Below are positions 46,086-57,663 of a stretch of DNA of 64,000 nucleotides, piece by piece. A program made the translations under genes and the position numbers. The notes beneath the pieces are model-generated. The model ran no database searches, was not told where the DNA came from, and saw nothing but the letters and a program-made list of their open reading frames with translations. This DNA comes from Coprinus comatus (lineage: Eukaryota > Basidiomycota > Agaricomycetes > Agaricales > Agaricaceae), in NCBI GenBank assembly GCA_034638255.1, contig JAWPGT010000017.1:372001-436000 (forward strand), read 5' to 3'. Within the stretch, counting starts at the first letter, position 1, and every line of letters begins with the position of its first letter.

Positions 46086-47443
46086 ATGTCGTTTGGTCAG
46101 CAAATCACTCTCAGTAATGGCGCTTTGTTGCCTCAGATTGGTCTTGGAACATGGTTGTCTAAGCCTAAAGAGGTAGAGAATGCTGTGAGTCCCTTTCCTT
46201 TTTTTTCTTTCTCTCGATATGGGTGTGCTGATTTATCGATGATGATCAAAAGGTCGAAATCGCTGTTCGTAATGGCTATCGTCATCTCGATCTTGCAATG
46301 ATTTATGAGAATCAAGACGAAGTTGGTGCAGCTCTCAAAAAAGTTATTCCTTCCGTCGTTAAGCGTGAAGAACTCTTCATCACATCCAAATGTTGGAATT
46401 CTTCACACCAACCTGATCAAGTTGAGAGAGAACTCGATGAGACTCTTGCTCAACTTGGAATTGAATACCTCGATCTCTACCGTTAGTGTATTCCTATTCG
46501 TCCTTCGCGCATACACTCACTGATCTTGACATTTTTTTCATACAGTCATCCACTGGCCTGTTGCGTTCCCTCCAGGCAATGGTTTCTATCCTGCTCATTC
46601 TTCAATCCAAGGTGAAGTTGAGCTTGACACCAAAACCTCTCTCGTCGATACCTGGAAGGCCATCTTGGCCCTTCCCAAGTCCAAGGTTTATCATTCAATT
46701 CTCCAACCCATACCAATAGGAGTACTGACATGTAACCCATCAAGGTTCGTGCTGTGGGTGTTTCCAACTTCACCATCGAGTATCTTAAGGGTATCATTGA
46801 CGCTACCGGCGCTGTCCCTGTACGTATTTATCCCAACGAAACCCAAAAAGGACACCACTAACAAGAATATTAGGTTGCCAATCAAATTGAGGCTCATCCT
46901 CTCCTACCCCAAGATGATCTCGTAGCTTTCTGCAAAGAGAAGAACATTCATATCACCGCATATAGTCCTCTCGGGAACAACTGTACGTCTCTGAGCCCTC
47001 GGCCCCGTTTTCAATTAGTTCAAAGAATGATCCTAATTCCCATTTCCTTTTTATAGTGGTCGGCAAACCTAAACTTACAGAATATCCCGTCGTTCAGGAA
47101 GTCGCTAAGAAACTTAATGCTACACCTGCTCAAGTTCTCGTTGCGTGGGGAGTATATAGGGGATACTCTGTTATTCCTAAGAGTGTTCAGGAAGAGAGGA
47201 TTATTTCGAACTTTAAACAAGTCAAGTTGAGTAAGGAGGATTATGAAAAGGTTTCTTCTGTTGGTCTTGGAAATCGTACTCGGTATGTGATTTGTTGGGT
47301 TTTTATGTTTTATTGATAGTTACTGACTTGATGTTTTTTTCTGAAGGTTCAATATTCCATTCAATTATAACCCCAAGTGGTCAATTAATTTATTCAATGA
47401 GGAAGTCGAGAAAGATGCGAGGGAGAAGGTCAAGATCATATAA
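46086..47443 (+). CDS. Aldo-keto reductase
   Basis: Six or seven exons give about 310 residues. The N-terminus [20 protein letters not shown] is the AKR start; the catalytic tetrad is present: Asp in [13 protein letters not shown], Tyr in the same motif, Lys in [10 protein letters not shown] and His in [53 protein letters not shown] and [20 protein letters not shown] form the NADPH site; [16 protein letters not shown] is the C-terminal loop. It reduces aldehydes or ketones with NADPH in the cytosol; the substrate cannot be told (xylose reductase, glycerol dehydrogenase or methylglyoxal reductase types all share these motifs). Frame intact; the stop is at 47443. Confidence 0.94.
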
Positions 47444-47681
47444 ATTAGTTGTGAACTGTTTTTATTACTATTTGTATCATTAAAATAAAATGAATCACTG
47501 GCAATTAGAATGTATATAACTCTAAAGCCCGTCAAAAGATAAGGAAAACAAGTTATAGTCTTAAGCACAACACGATGAAGAGAAAACCTTGCACTTTTTA
47601 TTCTCAGAGGACAATCTAAACACAACAATCTAATCTAACATTGATGGAACCCAACATTCCCATTGGCTAATGATTGCACAG

Positions 47682-47699
47682 TAGGGTTAGGGTTAGGAG
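47682..47699 (+). repeat. Interstitial telomere-like repeat, left arm
   Basis: Contains TAGGGTTAGGGTTAGG, the TTAGGG telomere unit of most filamentous fungi in about two and a half copies, here inside a gene-rich region. Confidence 0.85.
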
Positions 47700-48629
47700 G
47701 AAAAAGGGGCATAAAAAAAAAAAGAGCCTGCCCAGCCAGAGTGGCCGAAGCAGGACAGGAAAATATTGAGACGGTGCATGAGCGCGAAGCCCATACAAGC
47801 CGCAGACGCCCTCTGAGGACAAGGTCGCCGTGCTATGGAGTGCTTCCACGGCCCAAAGACCCGGGTAGTTGAAGGGGCCTATGCCATCAAGGTAAGTATG
47901 AGTTGTTCAGATGCTTGTGGGGTGTTTATATAGGCTGTTGATGGGTGCACGGACCATTTGTTTTTGTTTGGGCTTTTGGATGTCGGCCAATTTCCTCGAT
48001 ACATCATTGATGCGCTGGGGGGTATGAACCGATACGCAGGGGTATACTAGAGGATATCGCGATGCTGGGAAATGATTAATTAACAATGAGAGGCAATGAG
48101 CCTGGGATTCTTACGCCACTCTACGCCACTTAATCTTTAATGATAAGCTGTGATAAGTGTGATAAGTAAAAGCAGGTAGCCGTTTAATCCAGGTTTAATC
48201 ACCGATGCTTTTCATGAAGCAAAAATATAGAGTCTTTGATTGCAAGCATTTATTAATGAATCCCGAACAACTTTATACGAATTACATTCTCTCACAATGC
48301 ATCCAGCAAAGTGATGGCCAAGAGACTCATAGGCGTTGCAGTTTGGCTGACATCCAAAAGCCCAAACAAAAACAAATGGTCCGTGCACCCATCAACAGCC
48401 TATATAAACACCCCACAAGCATCTGAACAACTCATACTTACCTTGATGGCATAGGCCCCTTCAACTACCCGGGTCTTTGGGCCGTGGAAGCACTCCATAG
48501 CACGGCGACCTTGTCCTCAGAGGGCGTCTGCGGCTTGTATGGGCTTCGCGCTCATGCACCGTCTCAATATTTTCCTGTCCTGCTTCGGCCACTCTGGCTG
48601 GGCAGGCTCTTTTTATGCCCCTTTTTCCT

Positions 48630-48647
48630 CCTAACCCTAACCCTACT
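48630..48647 (-). repeat. Interstitial telomere-like repeat, right arm
   Basis: The complementary CCTAACCCTAACCCTA copy in the right arm of the inverted repeat, facing the left copy. Confidence 0.85.
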
Positions 48648-48770
48648 GTGCAATCATTAGCCAATGGGAATGTTGTATATTAATGCTTATTTCGTATGCT
48701 TATTTCGTTATAATAGTTTTCAATAAATAAATAATGGGTTTCATTAAGAGTGTCTGAATAAATAAATGCA

Positions 48771-49739
48771 TCATGTAGAGTCGTCATCTTCACCAAAGAA
48801 ATCATCGTCGTCGCTTTCCTCAACGACCTGCTTCGCCTTTTTAGATTCCTCCTTCCCACCACTCTGCCATTCCTTATGCTTCGGCTTTTGTTTTTTCTCA
48901 ACCTCTGACCTCTCCAACTCAGGTTCATTCGACAATTCATTTCTTTCCATACATGTTCGCACCCAACTTCTGACTTCTTCTCTTCCTTCCGCTGTCTTTG
49001 CTGCATCATCTGCTGAAGGCGGTTCTTCACCGTTACGAACTTCTGGAGGGAATAGCGATATGTATTTTTTGAGTTTGGGGTAATGCTATTGACAGTCCGG
49101 ATTAGTTTCGTGAACAACGCATGTAGAATATATATGCGAAATTGAGTACGAACAAGGATATAATTGAGATCTACTCGTAGTTCATAAAGTGCCTTTGTTA
49201 ACTTGGCTTTGGCTTTTGAATTCTCTGTTTCGGAGGCTAATTGCTTTTTGGTTTGGTTAATCTTTCGTGTCACCTTTTGTCGTTCTGTCAAAAGTTTCGA
49301 TCAGTTATACCGTACTTATTTGCCTTCTTCAAGGTTAAGGAGAATAAAAAACACACCGAAGAACTTGATCTTATGATACCGTGTTGCGAATGTTTTCTCT
49401 TTCTTTACTAGTTCGGCTTGTTCAAGCTCTTTTTCGAGTGCTTTAAGTCGACGTTCGGTTTCTATTCGTACATCCGCTGCTAGTTTATCCTATAGCGTAT
49501 GCATCTCAGGTTCAAAAGGTATTCAAGGGTAGTAGTAAACAATTGCATACCTTGGCAAGGAACCTACGCGTTTGACGTAATGAAGCTTTTATCTTTGAGA
49601 TTCCAGGAGTATTACTTGATTCCTTGTCTTTAGGTGTGTAATGTTTGCCATGATGTTTTCTCTTTTGATCGCTGTTCGTTTTATGAGACGAAGAAGAAGG
49701 GTCGGTAGGTTGTGGTTGGTTTGACCGTACTGGAGGCAT
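48771..49739 (-). CDS. efg1: rRNA-processing protein EFG1
   Basis: Four or five exons from MPPVRSNQPQPTDPSSSSHK at 49739. The EFG1 core is ISKIKASLRQTRRFLAKDKL, AADVRIETERRLKALEKELE, TFATRYHKIKFFERQKVTRK, LTKALYELRVDLNYI and LHYPKLKKYISLFPPEVRNG, followed by an acidic-basic tail ending ESDDDDFFGEDDDST. The protein acts in the nucleolus in early 18S rRNA processing (it is unrelated to the Candida transcription factor of the same letters). Length near 260 residues is usual. It is divergent with ELP1, 187 bases away, so the two may share a promoter. Confidence 0.9.
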
Positions 49740-49926
49740 AACTTTGTAATTAAGTAGAAGACGAGGGAGGGTTGGTTGTTTGTTATAACCAAACACTCCT
49801 TACAGAAACTTTCGATCAATTGATGGTTAAAGAAATCAAATCTCTCATTATCTATCCGAATACCCCTTCTTCTAAACTTACATCTCAAATTTCCCTCGCA
49901 CTTCACCAAACGAAACAAAAAAAAAG

Positions 49927-52900
49927 ATGAGGAATTTGACGTTGGTTGCGAGTAATATTGTACAATTAGAGAATCTAAATATCTCTGCGACAACGGTGGA
50001 TTTGGATGAAAGTTTGGTTTATGTTGTTTCGGAGAGACTGAATTTGGATGGAGAGGTTGATGTGGAAGTTTGGAAAGTTGGAAAATTGGAAGGTACTGGG
50101 TTTACAAATGTACGTGCTATTTCATCGTAAGGCGATAAATGACAACTTGAACACATGAATTCTTAGGAACCAATATTAGTAACGATGTTTTCTACTATTG
50201 CTGCGACAACTGGATCGAACTTGAAACAAGTTGTATCAGCAAAAAGTAGTTGCTGAGACAAGGAAGATTGTTATTGTTACTAGCAGTGGTGATATTACTG
50301 CAATTTCGTTGGACGATGAAGATCATGTCGTGCGTATCATTCCGTGTTTTATAAATATCTGATAATAATGTGTCTGTTTAGCCAGATGTTGAAGGAACTG
50401 TGGAACCTGGTATAAGTGCCGCTACTTGGGCACCAGATGAATCTTTATTGGTAATTATCACTGGTATGCTTCGAAAAGTCTATGACATATGAAGAATATT
50501 GTATCGTTAACACCCCAGTTTTTACAGGAGAACGAAAACTGATCTTAATGACATCTTCGTTTGACGTACTCTCGGAAGAACCCTTCACACTTCCGATTTC
50601 GGTGAAGGTATAGTTTTCCTAAATAACCCTTACTACTAACAACTACTAATGGTCATTTTAGATGCACCTATAAATGTTGGATGGGGTTCAAAGCAAACGC
50701 AATTCCATGGTTCATTGGGTAAAGCCGCTGCTCAAGCACCAACAACAACCAATATAGGATCAAGTCCAGATGATGATGGTCTTCCACGAATTAGTTGGCG
50801 TGGTGATGGTGCATATTTCGTCGTATCATCACTCTCACCTCCAACATCCGATGGCTTTTCCAATCGTGTTCTTAGGGTTTATGATAGACAAGCGGCTCTT
50901 CAATCTACGTCTGAAAATGTTCCTGGATTGGAACATACACTTTCATGGAGGCCTTCTGGAAATTTGATCGCAGCTACACAGAGATTTGGATTTGAAGGAG
51001 GTGGTGCAGGAAGGTTGGAAAACATGATGTTGTATTCCTTGAGAGGAATGGACTAAGGCATGGGAGTTTGGATTGAGAGTAGCTGATATTGGAGGAAGGG
51101 TTAAGGGATTGGAGAGTACAGAGACCAGGAAGTGGGCGTACAGAGTAAAGGAGACCGGCTGGAGTTCCGACTCAAATGTCATGTCGGTATGGATTGAGCA
51201 TGATGATGGAGATGTTGGTAAGAGTGTTCTCGTGCGTACGACCGAGATACATGAGTGCTTACCCCCGATATAGTGCAACTATGGACAATAGGAAATTATC
51301 ATTGGTAATGGTCTTTGTCGTTTTATTAGAACAAATTTGTGTCTGACTGGATCCACAGGTATTTAAAGCAAGAGATTACTGCACCTGCTCGACAACAGGA
51401 GAACCCGGGAGATTCACTTCTGTAGACTGGCACCCGGAAAACGCGTCGCATATTATATTGACAACACCTAGTACGTTAATATTCTGGGTATCAACTTCTC
51501 TTACTTATTCCTCTTTAGTTCATGTCTTACATAGAGTATACGTCTGGGATACATTCTACTCTTTATCGCAACCACCTCTAGATTCCGGAAACGTTGCAGT
51601 TTTCGACGGCTGTGAGTTTCACATTCTTGTACGCTGATATATCCTTTTTAACGTTCATATTAGCTTCAATCTTTTTAACACCTTTCCGTACTCAAAACAT
51701 TCCTCCACCAATGTCCTCATTCCAGCTCCAAATCTCACCTCAACTACCCAAACACCTTAAATACTCGTCGAAAACTCCTGTTCACGCAAGTTTCTCTAGT
51801 CAAGGAGATGCTTTAGCTCTCATTTGGCAAACTGGTTATATCGAAATCTGGAAATTACATACACGTCTTGGTCCATGTCGTGGAAAGGTTTATAATCAAA
51901 CTAAGATTTGGTCTGGTTTCGCGGTAGATGGACGTGTTGATGATACTCAGTGGAGGCAGGTTGCATTGAAGTTTGATGAAAGTGATGTTTGGAAGTTGAC
52001 TACTCTTGGTTCAAACAAGGAGAAAGATGTTGTTGTAAGGTTGAAAATAGAGGGTGGTGAGGTGGTGAAGCAAGTTGATGTAATTGAGTTGGAACATAGG
52101 AACGTTAGGATAGTTGATGATGCTGGGGAATACACCGAGAGTGCAGAAGGGAGTATTCATCGATGTATGTTTATCTGTTATCTTTTCCATAAAGAACGTC
52201 CCATACTAATCGTTTGATGGCTGACAGTCGATTCAAAATCTAAAGATTCCTTACAGAAGTTGACGACTTTCCCGGAATTCTGTGTTCAGACTTTAGCAGT
52301 TGACATATCGACCACCGAAACTAAAAACACACTATTCCTAGGTCTAGGAAAATCAGGAAAACTCTCAGTAACTCGTGAATCCTCATCACCTTTAATCATC
52401 GCAACAAATGTCACTTCATTCACCATAGCTTCTGGATTCATCATTTACACGGCTACTACACATGAAGCTATCTTTGTTCCTCTCACTTCCGTTGATGCAC
52501 TAATTGGCCAAGACAATTCTGAGGTGACATTGAAAGAAATGTCGAAAGAATGGCAGAGTAGGAAACTTGAAAGAGGATCTAGGATTGTTACTGCTGTTCC
52601 AAGTACTATGAGTTTGGTGTTACAGATGCCTAGAGGGAATTTGGAAACTATCAATCCTAGACCGTTGGTCATGGAGGTTGTCAAACAGGATCTAGATAAG
52701 TGAGTGATAGTTTTTCTGGCTGTGCTATAAATTTTTTTACTATGGAGGCTGACACGCCTGGTGTATGGTAGGGGAGAATATAGGAAAGCATTCTTTTCAT
52801 GCAGGAAACATAGGATCGACTTGAATGTTATTGCTGAACACGATAAAGAAATGTTTTTGAAGAATGTATCGGTTTTCGTGGAACAAGTTCCTGAAGTTGA

Positions 52901-55458
52901 TCATTTGAATCTATTCCTTACTGATATTGGGTACGTTTCAGATTTTATAATTATTCCCCCTCATCGAGAATGTAATGTTTATATTTCTTCCATTTTTTTT
53001 TTGTGTAGTCACGGTAAACATTCTCCCGGGGATCTAGCAGAAATCTGTGATGCTGTCCGAACTGAGCTGGAACGTCTGGATTTGATCAAATACATCAATT
53101 CAATATTAACCGCATATGTGGTTAAATCTCCACCGGATCATGAAGCTGGTCTATCTTTATTACTCCGTCTTAGAGGTGAGTGTCTGTCTCATCTTTCGTT
53201 TTCGCGTTTCCGCGTCTCGTTTCGGGCTAACTTGATCCGTTTTTCTCATTTTCATTCGAAAAATAAAAAAGATACGGATCCAAGTGTAGTTGAGGAAGCG
53301 GTGAAATATATCATTTTCTTGGTTGATGCGGATAGACTATTTGATACCGCTTTGGGGATGTATGATTTCAATCTGGTTTTGATGATTGCACAGCATGCAC
53401 AAAAGGTGAGTTCCTTCCCTCCCGCTTTTTAAAAAAAAAGGAAAATCGTTTTCTGATTTTACGTATGGTGAATAGGATCCAAGGGAATATCTTCCCTTCC
53501 TTAAGAATTAAGAGCTTTGGATAAGTATTATCAAAGATTTAGGATTGATGATCATTTGAGGAGGTATCAGAAAGCTTTGGTCAATTTAAGTCTTGCTGGT
53601 AAGTGTGAAAAAAAAAAATCACTCATTTGGAATTGTTATAATTTGTTAATTGTGTGTGCTTGTAGGAGAGGAGCGATTTGAAGAAGCTGTTGCTTATATT
53701 GAAAGATATTCATTACATGAGGCTGCTTTGGGTATTTGGAAGAATACAGATCATTATGATGTGAGTTTGCATATATATCGGTTTCAATTACTGAATTGAT
53801 ATATATGTTTTGTAGAGGATTTTGGAGGTTTATGGTGATTGGTTGTATGAACGTCGAGAGTTCAAACAAGCAGCTTCAGGTGAGAACTTTTCACTACTTC
53901 TTCCAGGATCCTCTGATTGAGCTTCACATTTGTTTTTTTTTCTACAATAGTGTTTATCGAAGCAAAGAAATATAAGAAGGCAATGGTATCTCATGAAAAA
54001 GCACTAGAATGGCAAGAACTGTTCATGCTTGCTATTCAACACGAAGAACCTGAAAAAGAGATTATGGATTGCGCATATCGAGTAGCAGGTTAGTCCAAAT
54101 TCCTCATTACTAATACATAGCCTTGGAATCTCTCGAAAGTCTGACAAATCGAATAGAGGACCTTGTTGCGAAGAAAAGATATACAGAAGCTGCTCGTGTG
54201 TTATTGGATTATGCTGATGATGTACGAGAATCGATCATTGCACTTGTTGCTGGTAATGCATTTTCGGAAGCCAGAAGAATCGTGAGTGTTTTTGTTTTAA
54301 TCTACTTTCACACTTTGTTCCGAGGGTCGATCCCGGATGATTTACGGTGTTCGATATGCGGTGTCCGGTGTAATGTGCCCGGTGTTTCATTACACTCACA
54401 CTTGCACAATTTTGTTTGGAGAATATCATAACTGATACTGATGAACGGTGTCTATTTTTGTTTCTTCAAATGCTATAGTTGGTTTTGAGGAAACGATCGG
54501 AACTTTTGGAAGATATTGTTTATCCAGCTGCTTTTGAAAGTAAAGATCAGTTTGTGGAGTATATCCATGAGATGAGGGAACAAATTCGGAAACAGGTGAA
54601 TAGATTGAGGGAATTACGAATCAAGAAAATCGAAGAACCAGGTAAGAGAGATCCTTCGGAGCGTTTTGTTTTAATTTTTTTTTGATCGGGGCTGATGCTG
54701 ATATTTCATCACCATTCTATCTTTATCTTTTATACAATTCAGATGCATTCTATGGCATTGAAGATCCAACATTGGCTAATATTGATGTTATGACGGATGT
54801 TTCAATGGCTCCTACTATGTTTACAAGATATACTCAAGCTCCAAGTAATGCTTCTAAAAGTTCAAAGAGGAGTTCGAGAAGTAAGAGAAAATTGGAGAGG
54901 AAGGTTGGGTCTGGTAGGAAAGGCACAGTGGATGAAGAAGAATATTTGTTGAGATCTGTTACCAAATTGGTTGAACGGTTTAAAACAACTCAAGGTGAGA
55001 GGTTTTATTTTGGTGTTTCTTCCTATTATAAGATTATAGTCAATGTCAACGCTATGGCGATACGGATTGACTTGACATTTGGCAAATGTATGATGAATTC
55101 TCTGACTTTTGACTGATCGAGGTATTATTTTTTTTGGTTTTTCGCAGATGAAATACAAAGTATATTACCACATCTATTACAATTTACTCTAGAACATAGA
55201 GAAGAAGGTTCGGAGTTACAAAAGGATGTGGAAAGTTTGGAAGAAGAACTTGGGAAAGCTGTAACTGAAATTTGGGCGAAACCTTCCGATGTTGAAGGTG
55301 TTGAAGGAGAAACTACAGGGGAACCTTTGGATACTTGGGTTAATAGAATGGAGGTAATTGAGAAAAATAGGAAGATTAACCCCATTGAGAGGGTACCTAA
55401 ACCGGAGTTGAAGAAGAATCAAGATTGGAAGATGAGGCTGTATGATCATTCATTGTAA
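49927..55458 (+). CDS. elp1: Elongator complex subunit 1 (ELP1/IKI3), with five single-base frame breaks
   Basis: Starts MRNLTLVASNIVQLENLNIS and runs through about 20 exons to RLYDHSL. Diagnostic blocks: DAPINVGWGSKQTQFHGSLG, HTLSWRPSGNLIAATQRFG, RNGLRHG and WSSDSNVMSVWIEHDDGD in the first WD40 propeller, HASFSSQGDALALIWQTGYI in the second, then the helical repeats (GEYRKAFFSCRKHRIDLNVI, ALVAGNAFSEARRI) and the basic tRNA-binding stretch SSKRSSRSKRKLERKVGSGR near the end. Elp1 is the scaffold of Elongator, which modifies wobble uridine in tRNA in the cytosol. The frame must be shifted by one missing base near 50584, 51021, 51064, 51409 and 53505; everything else reads cleanly. These look like consensus errors or a very recent loss of function; see findings. 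Confidence 0.9.
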
Positions 55459-55773
55459 TTGAAGCAGCGGAAGTAATCAGTATTAGTACCTAGGGGCAGT
55501 GGTCCGAAAAATATCTGATATTAATTGGATCTGTCAAACGGTCGGGTATCTGCTTTAGATGATCGACTGTGATGTATGGAGAAGAACTTGAGACGCCAAG
55601 TAAACAATGGTTTGAAGGTGCTATGCGACCCTGTGTTCCCTTTCCAAACACAGCCGCAGACAGTTTTGGGAAATTGTACTCTGGGCGCTTACAGAAGGAC
55701 TTATATCCATCAAAAATCTGTCACTCGCACCTTCAACATAACTTTATACCAACACACAACACACAACCCAACT
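55459..55773. other. Intergenic, 315 bp
   Basis: Short spacer between ELP1 and the F-BAR gene on the same strand. An upstream in-frame ATG at 55576 exists, but the predicted protein start is later. Nothing else seen. Confidence 0.5.
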
Positions 55774-57505
55774 ATGCAACAACAGCAATTGAGGAATACA
55801 CAATCTTCTACCTCTCTTGCTAGAGTTCGACCTGCAAGACAGGATGGAGGAGATGTGTTTAATGGATATGAGAATCGGGATTTTTGTAATTCGTTTTGGG
55901 GACCTGGAGATATTGGTCCAAATGTCTTGTTTGCTAGGATGAGAGGAGCTGCTAGGACTACTGACGAGTTGAGGAACTTTTGGCATGAGAGGTATGTATA
56001 TTTTCTTTAAAATTTTATGTAGGGTGATTCTTGGGACGAGGATGAAAGGATATTGGGAATGGGCGCTGATTTTATGATTTTTATTGTGATTGAATCATAA
56101 AGGACAAATATCGAAGAGGAGTACGCGCAAAAGCTAGCAAAGTTGGCAAAGGTACCGATTGGTGTTGATGAAGTTGGGTGAGTGCTTTTATAAACATATT
56201 CGAATAGGGGTAAAAGGTTGTTGATAAGAGGGGGGGTTCTCTCTATAGTGAATTCAAGACATCTCTCGAAGTTATGCGTCAGGAAACTGAAAACCAAGCT
56301 GCTGAGCATCTTGGACTTTCACAACGGATGCGCGAAACATTAGAGAAACAGACTGGGGATTTTCATATGCGACAGATTAATCATAGGAGAACTGTTCAAG
56401 CTAACTTGGAGAAGAAACTCAAGACGAGACAAACACAAGAAACGTTTGCGGCTAGGGCAAAGGAGAAATACGAAGGAGATTTAGTGAGGATTAAGTCATA
56501 TACCCAACAAATGACCTATACTACTGGTCGAGACGCGGAGAGATTGGATGCTAGGTTGAGACGTACTAAGGAGACAGCAGCTGCGAATGAAAAGGACTTT
56601 GCGGCGTTTACGCAGCAGGTGTTGGAATTATTAGTGGATTGGGAGAATGAATGGAAGGTCTTTTGTGATTCCTGTCAGGATTTGGAAGAAGAAAGGATGG
56701 AATTTATGAAGGATAGTATGTGGTCTTATGCCAACGAGGTTTCGTCGCTTTGTGTTTCTGATGATCAGGTAACGGTCTTTATTCTTGGACTGGAAAGGTT
56801 CTTGTTCTGACAATATTTGACTAGTCTTGTGAGAGGCTCCGAGAGGCATTGGATCAATTTGAACCGGAGCGGGATGTTCTGTGCTTTGCGGATGACTATG
56901 GTGCTGGAAATGAATTGCCTCAACCTCCGGTCGTCAATGATCCGACCAATCCATCTCCCGCTCCGGCAGCTCGATATGCGGATTATCAACGGAAGAGCCA
57001 CCGGGTACCTCGAGAATATCCGGTCGACGTTCCACACCACGCTACCGAACAAGTTCCTCCTCAACAGGCTGTCCCTCCTGTTGAAAATGGTAGACTTGAG
57101 CCTCAGCCTGTATCTAACCCGCCCCCTGTAGCAGCTCCTTCATCACCTGAGCCAAGTGGATTCACGCGACGCCAATCAACTCGACTTCCTCTCCCTGAGG
57201 CACCTGCAGGATCAACTAATACTGAGGAACAGGCTTCTACTGGCGAAGGAGGCAATCAACGTCGGGTTCTGTTCTACGGTATGTTTATTGTATTTCTAAG
57301 GATGTTGTAATTGACAATTGTTCTAGTGCGAGCGTTGTATGACTATGCAGCTACTATTGAAGAAGAGTTTGACTTCCAGGCTGGAGATATTATTGCTGTG
57401 ACATCTGCGCCAGAAGATGGATGGTGGAGCGGTGAATTATTGGACGAGGATAGGAGAATAGAGGGCAAACATGTGTTCCCAAGCAACTTTGTGTGCCTGT
57501 TCTGA
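55774..57505 (+). CDS. F-BAR and SH3 protein (Imp2/Hof1/Cdc15-like)
   Basis: Five exons. The F-BAR domain opens with DFCNSFWGPGDIGPNVLFAR and NFWHERTNIEEEYAQKLAKL, continues with EVMRQETENQAAEHLGLSQR, KYEGDLVRIKSYTQQ and the long helices to YANEVSSLCVSDDQSCERLR; the middle is Pro/Gln-rich and disordered; the C-terminal SH3 is VRALYDYAATIEEEFDFQAG, DGWWSGELLD and KHVFPSNFVCLF, with the ALYDY and WW landmarks. Proteins of this layout bend the plasma membrane at the division site and recruit formins and other ring parts through SH3. The start MQQQQLRNTQ at 55774 is chosen because it is the closest in-frame ATG before the domain; 55576 is also possible. No frame break. Confidence 0.88.
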
Positions 57506-57663
57506 GATAGCTTTGTTCTTTGTGTATTGTGTTATAGGATTGTGTTGCTATAGTAAAGACGGACTGGAGAAGGCAATTGTTGTGGATCAAAAGAACAAGC
57601 GTTCTGCCATCACCACATCATTCCTTTCACGACCTTGTAACGAACATCTCATTTCAAAAAATT

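Larger units (their letters stand above)
47652..48675. repeat. 1024-bp inverted repeat: 333-bp arms around a 352-bp spacer
   Basis: Left arm 47652-47990 and right arm 48343-48675 are reverse complements over 333 bases. The only differences I find are the length of one A-run (11 in the left arm, 5 in the right) and one base near the inner end. Each arm carries a TAGGGTTAGGGTTAGG telomere-like motif about 30 bases from the outer end and a splice-donor-like AAGGTAAGTATG. Outer ends read CAACATTCCCATTGG. No target-site duplication of 2-10 bp is seen. The spacer has no reading frame. It could be a foldback or MITE-type element with very long terminal repeats, or a local inverted duplication. Confidence 0.92.

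Noticed and set aside
47735..47760. tRNA A-box-like word in each arm of the inverted repeat (possible SINE head)
   Set aside because: No B-box within 100 bases and no A-rich or other SINE tail, so a tRNA-derived SINE is not supported.
51219..51275. Apparent stop codons in ELP1 after the VWIEHDDGD block
   Set aside because: A GT..AG intron at this place joins DV to VQLWTIGNYHW in frame, so it is not a frame break.
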